Of a DNA stretch of 12,253 bases, positions 5,184 to 12,253 are shown in pieces (the first letter of the stretch is position 1; every line of letters starts with the position of its first letter). Where the stretch lies: NCBI GenBank assembly GCA_023426275.1, contig JAFABC010000139.1, positions 1-12,253 on the forward strand, in the 5' to 3' direction. Below the pieces are notes generated by a model. That model saw only the letters and a program-made list of their open reading frames with translations. It had not been told where the DNA came from and ran no database searches. The stretch is from Pseudomonadota bacterium. GTDB taxonomy: Bacteria; Desulfobacterota; Desulfovibrionia; Desulfovibrionales; Desulfovibrionaceae. Made by a program: the position numbers and the translations under genes.

Positions 5184-7505
5184 ATGTATCAAAACGACAA
5201 AAAATGGATGTTGCGAAGTCTTTTTCTGTGCCTCGTCATGACCGTCGCCGTGGGGTTCGTCAGCATCAAGTCGTCGCGATCCTATGTCGATGATTATCAA
5301 AGCCAGTTTTTGCCAGTCTATACGGAAATCGGCCGGGCGCTGGATGCGGGTGAGTATCCGCTTCTGAGTCCGTATTCCTGGGTCGGCGGCGTGCTCGGCG
5401 GGGAATATCAATACGGGGTGTTCAACATCCCCCATCTCTCGATTCTCTATACCCTCTATAAACTGCATTTGACGCCGAAGCTATTCGCCAATGCGCTGAC
5501 GCTAGTCTATTTCTTTATTTTATGTCTTGGCATTTCCGTACTCGCCAGAATGTATGAAATGTCTTTTGCCAGTGAGATGCTCGCTGTCAGCATCGGGTCA
5601 TTGAATTATTTCGTTCTGGGGTGGTGCGGGTTCGATTGGATCGCCGGCTTTACGAGCTTTGCCTGGCTGCCATGGTGCTGGGCGGCTTTCAAAAAGCAGC
5701 TTGCCGCCAGAAAGATCCTGTACATGCTGCCGGCCGGCGTGGCGGTCTACCTGCTTTTGACCCTGGGCTACCCGTTTACGGTCGGCATGTTGGCCCTGGT
5801 GACGGTCTGGCTGTGCGCCGTCTCCGTTTTCCGGGAGCGACGACTGGGCTCGATAGGCCATCTCGGCGCGGCCTGGGCCCTGGGGGTGGGGCTGTCCATG
5901 CCCGCGCTCCTGATGCTTATCCAGTATTCCATGCACGCGGTCCGTCTCTCCGGGACGGAGCATGTCAATACGATCTGGTCCGTGCCGGCCGATGCCTTTT
6001 GGGGGGTGTTTACGCCGTCGTACCGAACGGTGTGGAAGCAGTGGAAGGGCTATACCTATTACTTTTCTTTTGAAGTCTTTTGTGGCGCCGCGGTTCCCGT
6101 CGTGCTGCTGGCCCTGGCCTTTCACCGGACCTTGCGGCGAAAACTCGGAATCGGGCCGGAACTGCTGTTGTTGCCTGTCGTTGTCGCCATCATGATTGCC
6201 CCCTCGAGCACGGCAAGCTATCGGTGGAGTTTCCGTTGGTTGCCGCTCTATGGGCTGGTGCTGGCGGTGATCGCCGGAAAGGGCGTCGAGGCCTTCGGAT
6301 TGACGGAACATGCCTTTCATACGTTCAAGATATTCGGCTACCGCGTGTGCGCGGCCATCTGTTGCGGCTTTATCAGCCTTGCGATCTTTGTTCCACAACA
6401 TGTCCTCACGCCCTATACAGCTGCGACGCAGATTCAAAAATTTTATTTTTTGTATATTTGTGCTGGCTACTTTTTATGGGCCTATTTTTTGCGACGGAAA
6501 ACAAAGTATAGGCGTATCTTGCCATTTATTCCGGTTTTTATAACGTTTAGCGTGCTTTATTTGCTGTACGTGCTCCCCGTGACCTATAGAACTGTCATCA
6601 AGTGGCACGCATTGAATGATTTTCGCACGAATACAATTTTCAAGCCTGATATCCGATATCTCGGGCTGTATACGGAACGGGATTTCTACAGCTGGTTTTC
6701 CCCGACCATTATCATGCCGGGCAATACGCCCATGCTTGCCCGCGTCCACTTTGTGAACGGCTATTCGCCCATGATGCTGGAGAAGGAATACGCCCTGTTC
6801 CGCTTCGCCTATGCGAGCACGGTGGAGCCGGACGAATTGGCTTCCGTCTTCACGAACGGCTTTGCCAAGGGCGGCCTGTTCGATTTGCTCGGCATCGATG
6901 GCGTGGTGCTTGGCAAGCGCGCGATGTCGAACAGGGAACTCTGGCCGCGGTCGGGCTGGACGGTCGTCCATTCCGGAGTGGACTGCGCGGTGTTGCAGCG
7001 GGACGGCGCGCCAAGCCCGCTTGTCGAATCGGTTTCGTCGGTCCGGTACGGGAATTCGGCTGCGGCCATTGTCTCGTATCTTCACGGCGGGGACGGGGAG
7101 ATGCGCGGCCATATTCTCGAACGGGAAAAAACCGAGGCAGGGCCAGCGGCGACGACCTTCGCTCCCGTCAGCCTTGGCGCGGTGAAACAGACGCGCAACG
7201 CGCTTTCCGTCGCCGTATCCAACACGTCCCCGGCCGCGCCCGGGCTGGTCGTGATCCGACGGGCCTGGTATCCCGGCTATCGGGCCTTTCTGGACGCCAC
7301 CGAGCTTCCCATCCGCCATGCGGACATGCTGCTGCCGGCCGTGGAGATTCCTCCCGGACAACGCGGGACGTTGCGACTCGTTTATGACCCCGTGTCGCTT
7401 CGGATCGGGAGCCTCGTTGCGGCGGCGAGCGTCCTTTTTGCCGTGGCCATGCTTGCGGCGGTCAAATGGAAGGCCTTGTCGTCCCGGAAGGCGTCGCTTT
7501 CCTGA
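5184..7505 (+). CDS. YfhO/GT-C-like multi-pass membrane protein
   Basis: A 773-residue integral membrane protein. After a first helix (about 12-30), an acidic outer loop has Asp36-Asp37 in YVDDYQSQFLP, the place where GT-C glycosyltransferases carry their catalytic acidic residue, followed by ALDAGEYPLLSPYSWVGG, like the G-x-x-P-L-W-N-P region of YfhO proteins. About a dozen more hydrophobic segments run to about 466 (for example 100-120, 197-216, 225-248, 446-466). A large soluble part (about 470-740) carries VNGYSPMMLEKEY (524-536), LLGIDGVVLGK (568-578) and the AWYPGYRAFLDA beta-domain (694-705) with YDPVSLRIGS before a last helix (741-761), as in YfhO. Such proteins are thought to move sugars from polyprenyl-phosphate carriers onto cell-surface polymers; donor and acceptor here are unknown. 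ATG 5184 has GAGGA (5170-5174) upstream. The gene stands alone, and its middle is strikingly AT-rich. The family assignment is by recognition of pattern, not by alignment. Confidence 0.8.
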   Translation: MYQNDKKWMLRSLFLCLVMTVAVGFVSIKSSRSYVDDYQSQFLPVYTEIGRALDAGEYPLLSPYSWVGGVLGGEYQYGVFNIPHLSILYTLYKLHLTPKLFANALTLVYFFILCLGISVLARMYEMSFASEMLAVSIGSLNYFVLGWCGFDWIAGFTSFAWLPWCWAAFKKQLAARKILYMLPAGVAVYLLLTLGYPFTVGMLALVTVWLCAVSVFRERRLGSIGHLGAAWALGVGLSMPALLMLIQYSMHAVRLSGTEHVNTIWSVPADAFWGVFTPSYRTVWKQWKGYTYYFSFEVFCGAAVPVVLLALAFHRTLRRKLGIGPELLLLPVVVAIMIAPSSTASYRWSFRWLPLYGLVLAVIAGKGVEAFGLTEHAFHTFKIFGYRVCAAICCGFISLAIFVPQHVLTPYTAATQIQKFYFLYICAGYFLWAYFLRRKTKYRRILPFIPVFITFSVLYLLYVLPVTYRTVIKWHALNDFRTNTIFKPDIRYLGLYTERDFYSWFSPTIIMPGNTPMLARVHFVNGYSPMMLEKEYALFRFAYASTVEPDELASVFTNGFAKGGLFDLLGIDGVVLGKRAMSNRELWPRSGWTVVHSGVDCAVLQRDGAPSPLVESVSSVRYGNSAAAIVSYLHGGDGEMRGHILEREKTEAGPAATTFAPVSLGAVKQTRNALSVAVSNTSPAAPGLVVIRRAWYPGYRAFLDATELPIRHADMLLPAVEIPPGQRGTLRLVYDPVSLRIGSLVAAASVLFAVAMLAAVKWKALSSRKASLS

Positions 7506-7540
7506 AGAAACGGCGTGGCGCGGCGGGAAAGGGCCGCCTG

Positions 7541-8398
7541 TCAGCCCGGTATGGGGATTTGTTCCAAGGCGAGTGCCACCCCGTAGCGGTCCCGGGCGGC
7601 CTGTTGCATGACCTCGACGACGGCCAGGATATCCTGGCCGGTGGCGCCGCCCGCGTTGACGATGATGCCGGCGTGGCGGGGGGAGATCTGGGCGCCGCCG
7701 ATGCGGAAGCCTTTGAGGCCCGCCTCTTCCATGATGACGCCGACCGGGGGCGCGCCCTCGGGGCGGCGGAAGACGCTGCCGGCGCTTGGCTGGTTGTAGG
7801 GGAGCCTGGAGCGGCGCAGTTTGCCGATGCGGCCCATCCCGGCCAGGATGGCGGCCGGGTTGGCGGGCGCAAGGTGCAGGTGGACGGCCAGGATGACCAG
7901 CCCCCGGGCTTCGCTTTGAAAGACGGTGGTGCGATAGGCCGGGCGGCAGGCTTCGCGCGAAAGCGTGCGCACCTCCCCGGTCGCCGGATCGAAGACCTCG
8001 ACAGCGGCGACGACGTCGTAAAACGACGTGCCGTAGGCCCCGGCGTTCATGCAGGCCGCGCCGCCGACGCTGCCGGGGATGTCCCAGAGTCGCTCCAGGC
8101 CGGACAAGCCGGCCCGGGCCGCCGTCCGGCACAGGTCGCGCAGCCGGGCTCCGGCCCCGGCGCGCACCAGCTCCCCCCTGACGCCGATGTCCGTTTCCAG
8201 CCGTCGCGTGCACACGAACCGGTGCGTCGCGTCATAGCGCTGCGCCGCCAAGATCACGTTGCAGCCGTGTCCCAGCAGGTGCACGGCCTGCCCTGCCTCG
8301 GCCCGAAGCGCCGCCCGCAACGCCCCGACATCTTCCGGAAACAGACAGCAGGCCGCAACCGCCGCCACCCGGTACGAATTGAGCCCCGTCAGCTCCAC
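7541..8398 (-). CDS. murB: UDP-N-acetylmuramate dehydrogenase MurB
   Basis: MurB reduces UDP-GlcNAc-enolpyruvate to UDP-MurNAc with NADPH through bound FAD, the second committed step of peptidoglycan precursor synthesis in the cytoplasm. From GTG 8398 the product is 285 aa. The FAD-binding region has LLGHGCNVIL (41-50), IPGSVGG (108-114) and MNAGAYG (117-123). The catalytic trio is present: Arg156 in YRTTVF, Ser208 in SAGSVF and Glu279 near the C terminus. The layout resembles the shorter type II enzymes. The usual GGGSN is GHGCN here. GTG 8398 was chosen because AGGGGG (8412-8407) lies 8 nt upstream and homology begins at GLNSYRV; ATG 8437 is in frame (298 aa) but falls inside repeat copy C with no properly spaced Shine-Dalgarno. 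The gene is not in a cell-wall cluster here; it converges with the membrane protein gene (35-nt gap) and lies behind the GH57 gene. Confidence 0.94.
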   Translation of the reverse strand: MELTGLNSYRVAAVAACCLFPEDVGALRAALRAEAGQAVHLLGHGCNVILAAQRYDATHRFVCTRRLETDIGVRGELVRAGAGARLRDLCRTAARAGLSGLERLWDIPGSVGGAACMNAGAYGTSFYDVVAAVEVFDPATGEVRTLSREACRPAYRTTVFQSEARGLVILAVHLHLAPANPAAILAGMGRIGKLRRSRLPYNQPSAGSVFRRPEGAPPVGVIMEEAGLKGFRIGGAQISPRHAGIIVNAGGATGQDILAVVEVMQQAARDRYGVALALEQIPIPG

Positions 8399-8406
8399 CC
8401 ACGCTT

Positions 8407-8422
8407 CCCCCTTTCGAGGGGG
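8407..8422 (-). promoter_or_regulatory. Hairpin that would hide the murB Shine-Dalgarno
   Basis: On the minus strand CCCCCT (8422-8417), loop CGAA, AGGGGG (8412-8407) form a perfect 6-bp stem. The 3' arm is the best Shine-Dalgarno-like sequence for murB GTG 8398, at 8 nt spacing. If folded, it would block ribosome binding. One arm continues directly into repeat copy C. Regulation is inference from the geometry. Confidence 0.4.
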
Positions 8423-8462
8423 CCCGGAGGGCATCATGCCCCCCGGCCGCCGGAGGCGTCTT
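8415..8462 (-). repeat. Gene-end GC-hairpin repeat, copy C
   Basis: This is the near-twin of copy B (45 of 48 bases identical). On the minus strand it reads the core GCCTCCGGCGGCC and then the palindrome around CATGATG, beginning 22 nt after the GH57 stop codon and in sense orientation to that gene. It fills most of the 86-nt gap to murB. No T-run follows, and a full stop here would leave murB almost no room for its own promoter, so complete termination seems unlikely. Its ATGATG offers in-frame alternative starts for murB. Confidence 0.8.
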
Positions 8463-8484
8463 TCTCTCTCCCTGCTTTCCCCAT

Positions 8485-10746
8485 TCACCGCTCCTCCACG
8501 GCAAACCCCAGGGCCCTGGCCAGACACAGCATGTGCGGGCCGAAGGGGCGGCGCTCCCACAGGGCGTTCTGGGCGGCCCACCAGTCGGGGTGCAGGTCCA
8601 GGTCGGCGGCGCGGGCGATGAGGCGGGAGAGCTTTTGGCAATCCGGGTCCGGCCCGGCCACGCGACGGGCGGTTTCCTCGCCAAGGCGCGCTTCCAGGGC
8701 CGCCTTGACCGGGGAATCGCGGCCGGCGTCGAGCAGGAACAGCCGCAGCAGGGCGGCCCGTTTTTCCGGCAGGGGCAGATCGAAGACGTCGTGCCAGACA
8801 AGGCCGGGCCACAGGTGCAGCCACAGTGGTTCGAGGTTGATGGTGGTCTGCGCCTCCTGCAACTCGGTGACGAGTTTGCGGGCCGTGGCCGCCTGCCCCA
8901 GCATGGTCTGGAAAAAACGCTCCTCGGCGTGGCGGGCAAAGGTGTCGGCCAGGGACTGACGCTTGTTCACGGGCAGGTCCACGTCGCGAAAGCAGATGCC
9001 TTCCTCGACGCCGCCGCCGGCCGGAATCATGGTGATGCAGGCGTCATACGGGTCGGCGGTCCTGGCCGGGCGGTAGCTGATGGCGAAATCCTCGGTGGCG
9101 GTTTCCAGGCTGTAGCGGATGCGGACCGTGCCGGGCCGGGCGTCGTCCTCGGGATCGTCCAGGCGCACGGCCACCGTGACCCCGGGCCAGACTGCCTCGG
9201 CCTCGCGGCCGGCCGAGGGTAGCCGGTCCTCCAGGGCCAGTCGCATGAGGGCTTGCGGAATGAGCGATTTGGGCGTCTCGCGGCGCGGGCGTACGAGGTT
9301 GTCCCAGATGTCGCGGCCGGTGCCCATGGACGGATCGTTGGAACGGGCCTCGGCCAGGATGGCCGTAACCTCGGGCTCGGGATCGGCCATGCCCGTGGCC
9401 CGGGCCAGCTCCATGGCCCGCAGGGCGAAGGTCAGGCCGTTGACCGGCTCCAGACGGGAGATTTCATCGAAAAACCAGGCGCAGCTGGCAAAGGACGACA
9501 GGCCCCAGGCCTGCATGGACAGCAGCTTCCAGGCCGTGCCCCGGGCAGAGGCGCCCGTGGCCCTGGCGAAGTGCTTGTCCTCGAATGCGCGCGGGGCGAC
9601 GCTGCCGGCCAGCACCTCGCCGTAGGCCGCAAGCGCCTTGCGGGGATCGGTGAAAAGCGGCTTGCCGGCGGCGAAAAAATGGGCGTCCAGCCGGGCTTTC
9701 AGCAGGTTGAGGGCGTTTCGCAGCGGGGCGCGCCACTTCTGGTTGTAGCCGGGATGCCCGCCCGTGGTGCAGCCGCAGTCCGAACGCCAGCGCTCCACGC
9801 CATGGGCGCAGCTCCAGGCCGAGGCCTCGCGGATGCGCACGAAGCGTTTGGGCGGATCGGCTTCGAGAAAGGCGGCGAAGTTTGTGATGGCCAGCCCGTC
9901 GCGGCCGGCCCGAGCCTGATCGAGCACATAGGCCAGGGCCATCTCGCCGAAGGTGAAATGGTGGCCGTAGGTCTCGCCGTCGGTGGCCAGGGACAGGATG
10001 CCCTCGCCGGCCGAACCGGACAGGCGGCGGAAAAACTGCTCGCCGTCGGCCAGCAGCCGCTCGAAGGCCACGGCCTGGGACAGGGGGCCGTGGTAGAAAA
10101 ACACGGCCATGGGCCGGCCGGAGGGCAGGATGACCTTGTAGGGCCGGCGGATGTCCAGGCTGCCGGCGTCCACGTCGCGCCAGTGCTCGCCGTCGTCGCT
10201 GACCGCCGTGGCCTGGGACGGGGCCAGGATGGTGAAGCGGATGCCGGCGGCGGCCAGGGCCTCCAGGCTGGGCGTGTCCACGGCGGTCTCGGCCAGCCAC
10301 ATGCCCTCCGGGGCGCGGCCGAAACGGGCCGTGAAGTCGGCCACGGCCCAGGTCGTTTCCAGCTCCTTGTCCAGGTCCGAGGCCAGCGGCATGATGACGT
10401 GGTGGTAGACCTGCGCCAGGGCGTTGCCGTGGCCCAGACGGTCGCGGCTCTTGCGGTCGGCCTCGATGATGCGGGCGTGGGTCTCCGGGGCCGAGCGGGC
10501 CATCCAGGTGAGCAGGGTGGGGCCGACGTTGAAGCTCATCCATTCATAGCAGTTGAGCAGTTCCAGGATGCGCCCCGCGCCGTCGAGCCGTCTGGCCCGG
10601 GCCATGGGCGTGTAGGATTCGCGGCTGATGCGCTCGTTCCAATGGCGGCTGGGCGCGGCGCTGCCCTCGGGCAGAATGTGGCCGAGCCAGGGGTCCTCGC
10701 GCGGGGGCTGGTAGAAATGGCCGTGAATGCAAAGGGCGCGGTCCAT
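8485..10746 (-). CDS. Glycoside hydrolase family 57 protein with DUF3536 C-terminal region
   Basis: A 753-residue cytoplasmic protein (no signal peptide) of the GH57 alpha-amylase-type retaining glycosidases, likely acting on an alpha-glucan such as glycogen; the exact substrate is unknown. The N terminus CIHGHFYQPPREDPW (residues 6-20) is the hallmark of the DUF3536 group and carries the conserved His pair. GMWLAETAVD gives the expected nucleophile Glu153 and SLATDGETYGHH the acid/base Asp256. The segment SCAHGVERWRSDCGC (312-326), followed by GYNQKWRAPLRNAL, is also typical of the group. The rest (about 350-753) is helical and matches DUF3536 in position and length. ATG 10746 is preceded by AGGAG (10758-10754) with 7 nt spacing, located inside the last codons and stop of the upstream gene, from which it is 4 nt away. 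The two are almost surely one operon. Catalytic residues look intact; activity is inferred from the family. Confidence 0.93.
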   Translation of the reverse strand: MDRALCIHGHFYQPPREDPWLGHILPEGSAAPSRHWNERISRESYTPMARARRLDGAGRILELLNCYEWMSFNVGPTLLTWMARSAPETHARIIEADRKSRDRLGHGNALAQVYHHVIMPLASDLDKELETTWAVADFTARFGRAPEGMWLAETAVDTPSLEALAAAGIRFTILAPSQATAVSDDGEHWRDVDAGSLDIRRPYKVILPSGRPMAVFFYHGPLSQAVAFERLLADGEQFFRRLSGSAGEGILSLATDGETYGHHFTFGEMALAYVLDQARAGRDGLAITNFAAFLEADPPKRFVRIREASAWSCAHGVERWRSDCGCTTGGHPGYNQKWRAPLRNALNLLKARLDAHFFAAGKPLFTDPRKALAAYGEVLAGSVAPRAFEDKHFARATGASARGTAWKLLSMQAWGLSSFASCAWFFDEISRLEPVNGLTFALRAMELARATGMADPEPEVTAILAEARSNDPSMGTGRDIWDNLVRPRRETPKSLIPQALMRLALEDRLPSAGREAEAVWPGVTVAVRLDDPEDDARPGTVRIRYSLETATEDFAISYRPARTADPYDACITMIPAGGGVEEGICFRDVDLPVNKRQSLADTFARHAEERFFQTMLGQAATARKLVTELQEAQTTINLEPLWLHLWPGLVWHDVFDLPLPEKRAALLRLFLLDAGRDSPVKAALEARLGEETARRVAGPDPDCQKLSRLIARAADLDLHPDWWAAQNALWERRPFGPHMLCLARALGFAVEER

Positions 10747-10750
10747 GGGC

Positions 10751-12241
10751 TTACTCCTGTCCGGTTGGGCGTTCGATGCGGGAGCCGTCCGCATCGGGCG
10801 GGGTGAAGAGTTTCGTGTCGAGGTCCCGCAACGCCTTGCCGGCGAGGCGGGCTTCACGGCGGCGCAGCAGGGAGGCGTCCGTGTAGTGGACCTCCATGGG
10901 GCCGACCCGGGGCCGGACCAGGGCGATGGAGAGCCCGGGCCAGGTCCACAGGTGGATCGTGCCGCCGTTGTCGCCGGGCCGGGTGGCCGAAGGGCCGTAC
11001 TTGGCGGTGTAGGCCGCGAGCACCCGGTCGTAATCCTGTTTGGGCGTGTCGCCCGAGGGGGCGATGGTCAGGGTGACGCCGGAAAGGCGGTCGTTGTCGT
11101 AGCCGTAGAGCACGCTGGTCAGCGGGATGTTGCCCAGATGCAGCCGTTCGTCGGCGCGACGGTAATATTTGCGGCCGCGATGGCTGTAGAGATACTCGCC
11201 CGCCGGCAGGGTCCCGGCCGCGGAGCCGAAAGCCGCGCCGCGAAAGGAACGCGGCGGATCGCCCTTGGAAAAGATGTGGAAGCCGCCGGAAAGCGTCGGC
11301 GGCGCGCCGGCGGCCAGCTCGGCCTTGGCCACGTCGGCGAGCAGCTTGGCGTCGGCGTAGCGGATGGACACGCCGCCGGCCTCGACGTCGCGGGTCAGCG
11401 CGATCTGCGCCTCGGGCCAGCTCCAGACGAGTTCCTCCTCAAGGGTCGCCGGCATGGCGCGCGGCGGGCCGTACTTGGTCTGGTAGGCCTGACGCAGCAT
11501 TTCGAAATCCGCGGCGTCCCTGGCCCGCATGACCACGGCGAAAAACCGGCCGTCCCAGAAGCCGTAGAGCACGTCGGACAGACGCGTCGCGCCCAGCTCC
11601 AGGGTGTCGTCCCGCCGGCGGTAGTAGGCGGCCGCGCCCTCGCGATAGGCGGGCACCATGTCGGGAATGGTGGAAAGCGCCCGGCCGAAACGCAGGCCCC
11701 GGAAACCGATGGGGCCGCGCTGGCGGATGTCCTCGGTCGATTGCCAGACCTCGCGCTCGTCGCGGTTGAGGTCGGGCAGGTAGACGTAATCGACCACGGT
11801 CCGGCCCTGGCGGGCGTCGTGGGTCAGGCTGACCGACAACAGGGGCAGGTTCCAGACCAGCCGCAGCCAGCCCGGCGCGCCCTCGCGGTTCGGCCGGCCG
11901 TATTTGGCGTTGTAGGCCTGGACGAGCGGGCCGAGGCCCTCGCAGCCGGTCAGGGTCATGCGCACGAAATAGAGCATGCCACGCGAAAAGCCGTAGCGGA
12001 TGTCCGTGTGGCAGGCGTCGCCGAGCAGCGGTTTGTCGTCCTGGCGGCGGTAAAAAGCCGTGTCGCCATAGGTGGCCACGTGCTCCATGCCGGTCATGCC
12101 GGACAAGGGCGCGCCAAAGGTCAGGCCGCGGAATTCCGGCGGCCCGGACGGCGCGGCCAGGGCCGGGAAGGGCGTGAGCAGCAGGCAGAGAAGGAAGAGT
12201 ACGAGGAAGAGAAAGATGCCTCCGGCGGCCGGGAGGGGCAC
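10751..12241 (-). CDS. Exported protein of three tandem unknown domains
   Basis: I do not recognise this family. The 496-residue product starts with a hydrophobic stretch (about 9-29) ending ALA-A, a likely Sec signal peptide cut near residue 29, so a periplasmic location is expected; no lipobox is seen. Three copies of one domain follow, at about 37-156, 180-302 and 333-459. Each begins F-R-G-x-x-F-G, then has Y-Y/F-R-R with an acidic pair and a Leu-Gly, then Y-G-F/Y (ending a strand such as SDVLYGF), A-Y-x-x-K-Y-G, a W-x-x-P strand, and a closing Y-x-D/P. Copy 1 alone has two cysteines (77, 100), a possible disulfide. The end (460-496) is charged and ends at TAA 10751. GTG 12241 lies in repeat copy D with GGAGG 4 nt upstream; the n-region has no Lys or Arg, and the frame stays open to the window edge, so the true start may be outside. 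It is operonic with GH57. Confidence 0.85.
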   Translation of the reverse strand: MPLPAAGGIFLFLVLFLLCLLLTPFPALAAPSGPPEFRGLTFGAPLSGMTGMEHVATYGDTAFYRRQDDKPLLGDACHTDIRYGFSRGMLYFVRMTLTGCEGLGPLVQAYNAKYGRPNREGAPGWLRLVWNLPLLSVSLTHDARQGRTVVDYVYLPDLNRDEREVWQSTEDIRQRGPIGFRGLRFGRALSTIPDMVPAYREGAAAYYRRRDDTLELGATRLSDVLYGFWDGRFFAVVMRARDAADFEMLRQAYQTKYGPPRAMPATLEEELVWSWPEAQIALTRDVEAGGVSIRYADAKLLADVAKAELAAGAPPTLSGGFHIFSKGDPPRSFRGAAFGSAAGTLPAGEYLYSHRGRKYYRRADERLHLGNIPLTSVLYGYDNDRLSGVTLTIAPSGDTPKQDYDRVLAAYTAKYGPSATRPGDNGGTIHLWTWPGLSIALVRPRVGPMEVHYTDASLLRRREARLAGKALRDLDTKLFTPPDADGSRIERPTGQE

Positions 12242-12253
12242 TGCCCCTCCCGG
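12216..12253 (+). repeat. Gene-end GC-hairpin repeat, copy D, overlapping a gene start
   Basis: The core GCCTCCGGCGGCC (12218-12230) is followed by GGGAGGGGCA (12231-12240), one base, and TGCCCCTCCC (12242-12251), a perfect 10-bp inverted repeat. Unlike copies A to C it does not follow a stop codon in sense orientation: it covers the first codons of the minus-strand gene that ends at 10751. It may continue past the window edge. Confidence 0.7.

Noticed and set aside
5107..5225. 13-base direct repeat GCGAAGTCTTTTT at 5107-5119 and 5213-5225
   Set aside because: One copy belongs to the candidate terminator and the other is coding; flanks do not match, there are no inverted ends, and no mobile element lies between.
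7506..7540. Possible two-way terminator between the membrane protein gene and murB
   Set aside because: The best stem is 5 bp (GCGGC/GCCGC) with an 8-nt loop and no T- or A-run, so it cannot be told from chance in this GC content.
8435..8437. ATG as the murB start (298 aa)
   Set aside because: It falls within repeat copy C, whose twin after wrbA is non-coding, has no correctly spaced Shine-Dalgarno, and adds residues outside MurB homology. It remains possible.
1..12253. CRISPR array, tRNA, rRNA, transposase or phage genes
   Set aside because: No evenly spaced repeats, no cloverleaf with a T-loop, no rRNA-like stretch and no recombinase motifs were found on either strand.

Overview
The window reads as chromosome from a GC-rich Gram-negative bacterium, most likely a sulfate reducer of the Desulfovibrio/Solidesulfovibrio kind. 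The pointers are strong G/C third-position bias, a folate-dependent TrmFO, a GH57/DUF3536 protein, a HlyB-type exporter and a family of very GC-rich hairpin repeats at gene ends. The taxonomic placement is inference from gene content and style; no marker gene is present.

Layout. 1-131 (+) is the tail of an unrecognised gene. 132-267 is a convergent gap holding two inverted copies of one repeat family. 268-879 (-) is the flavodoxin-like quinone reductase WrbA, with a candidate promoter in the divergent gap 880-1010. 1061-3613 (+) is a type I secretion ABC exporter with two catalytically dead C39-like domains in tandem; it seems to start by ATGA overlap with a 17-codon leader (1011-1064). 3700-5022 (+) is trmFO, followed by a candidate U-tract terminator (5090-5121). 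5184-7505 (+) is a large YfhO/GT-C-like membrane protein whose middle is far more AT-rich than its surroundings. It converges on 7541-8398 (-), murB. Upstream of murB on the same strand lie 8485-10746 (-), a GH57 glycosidase with DUF3536, and 10751-12241 (-), an exported protein built from three copies of a domain of about 120 residues that I do not recognise.

Working together. The three-repeat protein and the GH57 protein are 4 nt apart, with the GH57 Shine-Dalgarno inside the last codons of the upstream gene, so they are very likely co-transcribed and perhaps translationally coupled. murB may be read from the same message, since there is almost no room for a promoter between the repeat hairpin and its start. 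The ABC exporter and trmFO are 86 nt apart on one strand and may share a transcript, although their functions are unrelated. No adaptor (HlyD), TolC-like channel or RTX substrate gene accompanies the exporter here.

The most notable features are the tandem degenerate peptidase domains, the three-repeat secreted protein, and the hairpin repeat family. Two repeat copies appear to have been drawn into the translation start regions of neighbouring genes. I found no CRISPR array, tRNA, rRNA, transposase or phage gene, and no gene-free stretch longer than 300 bases.
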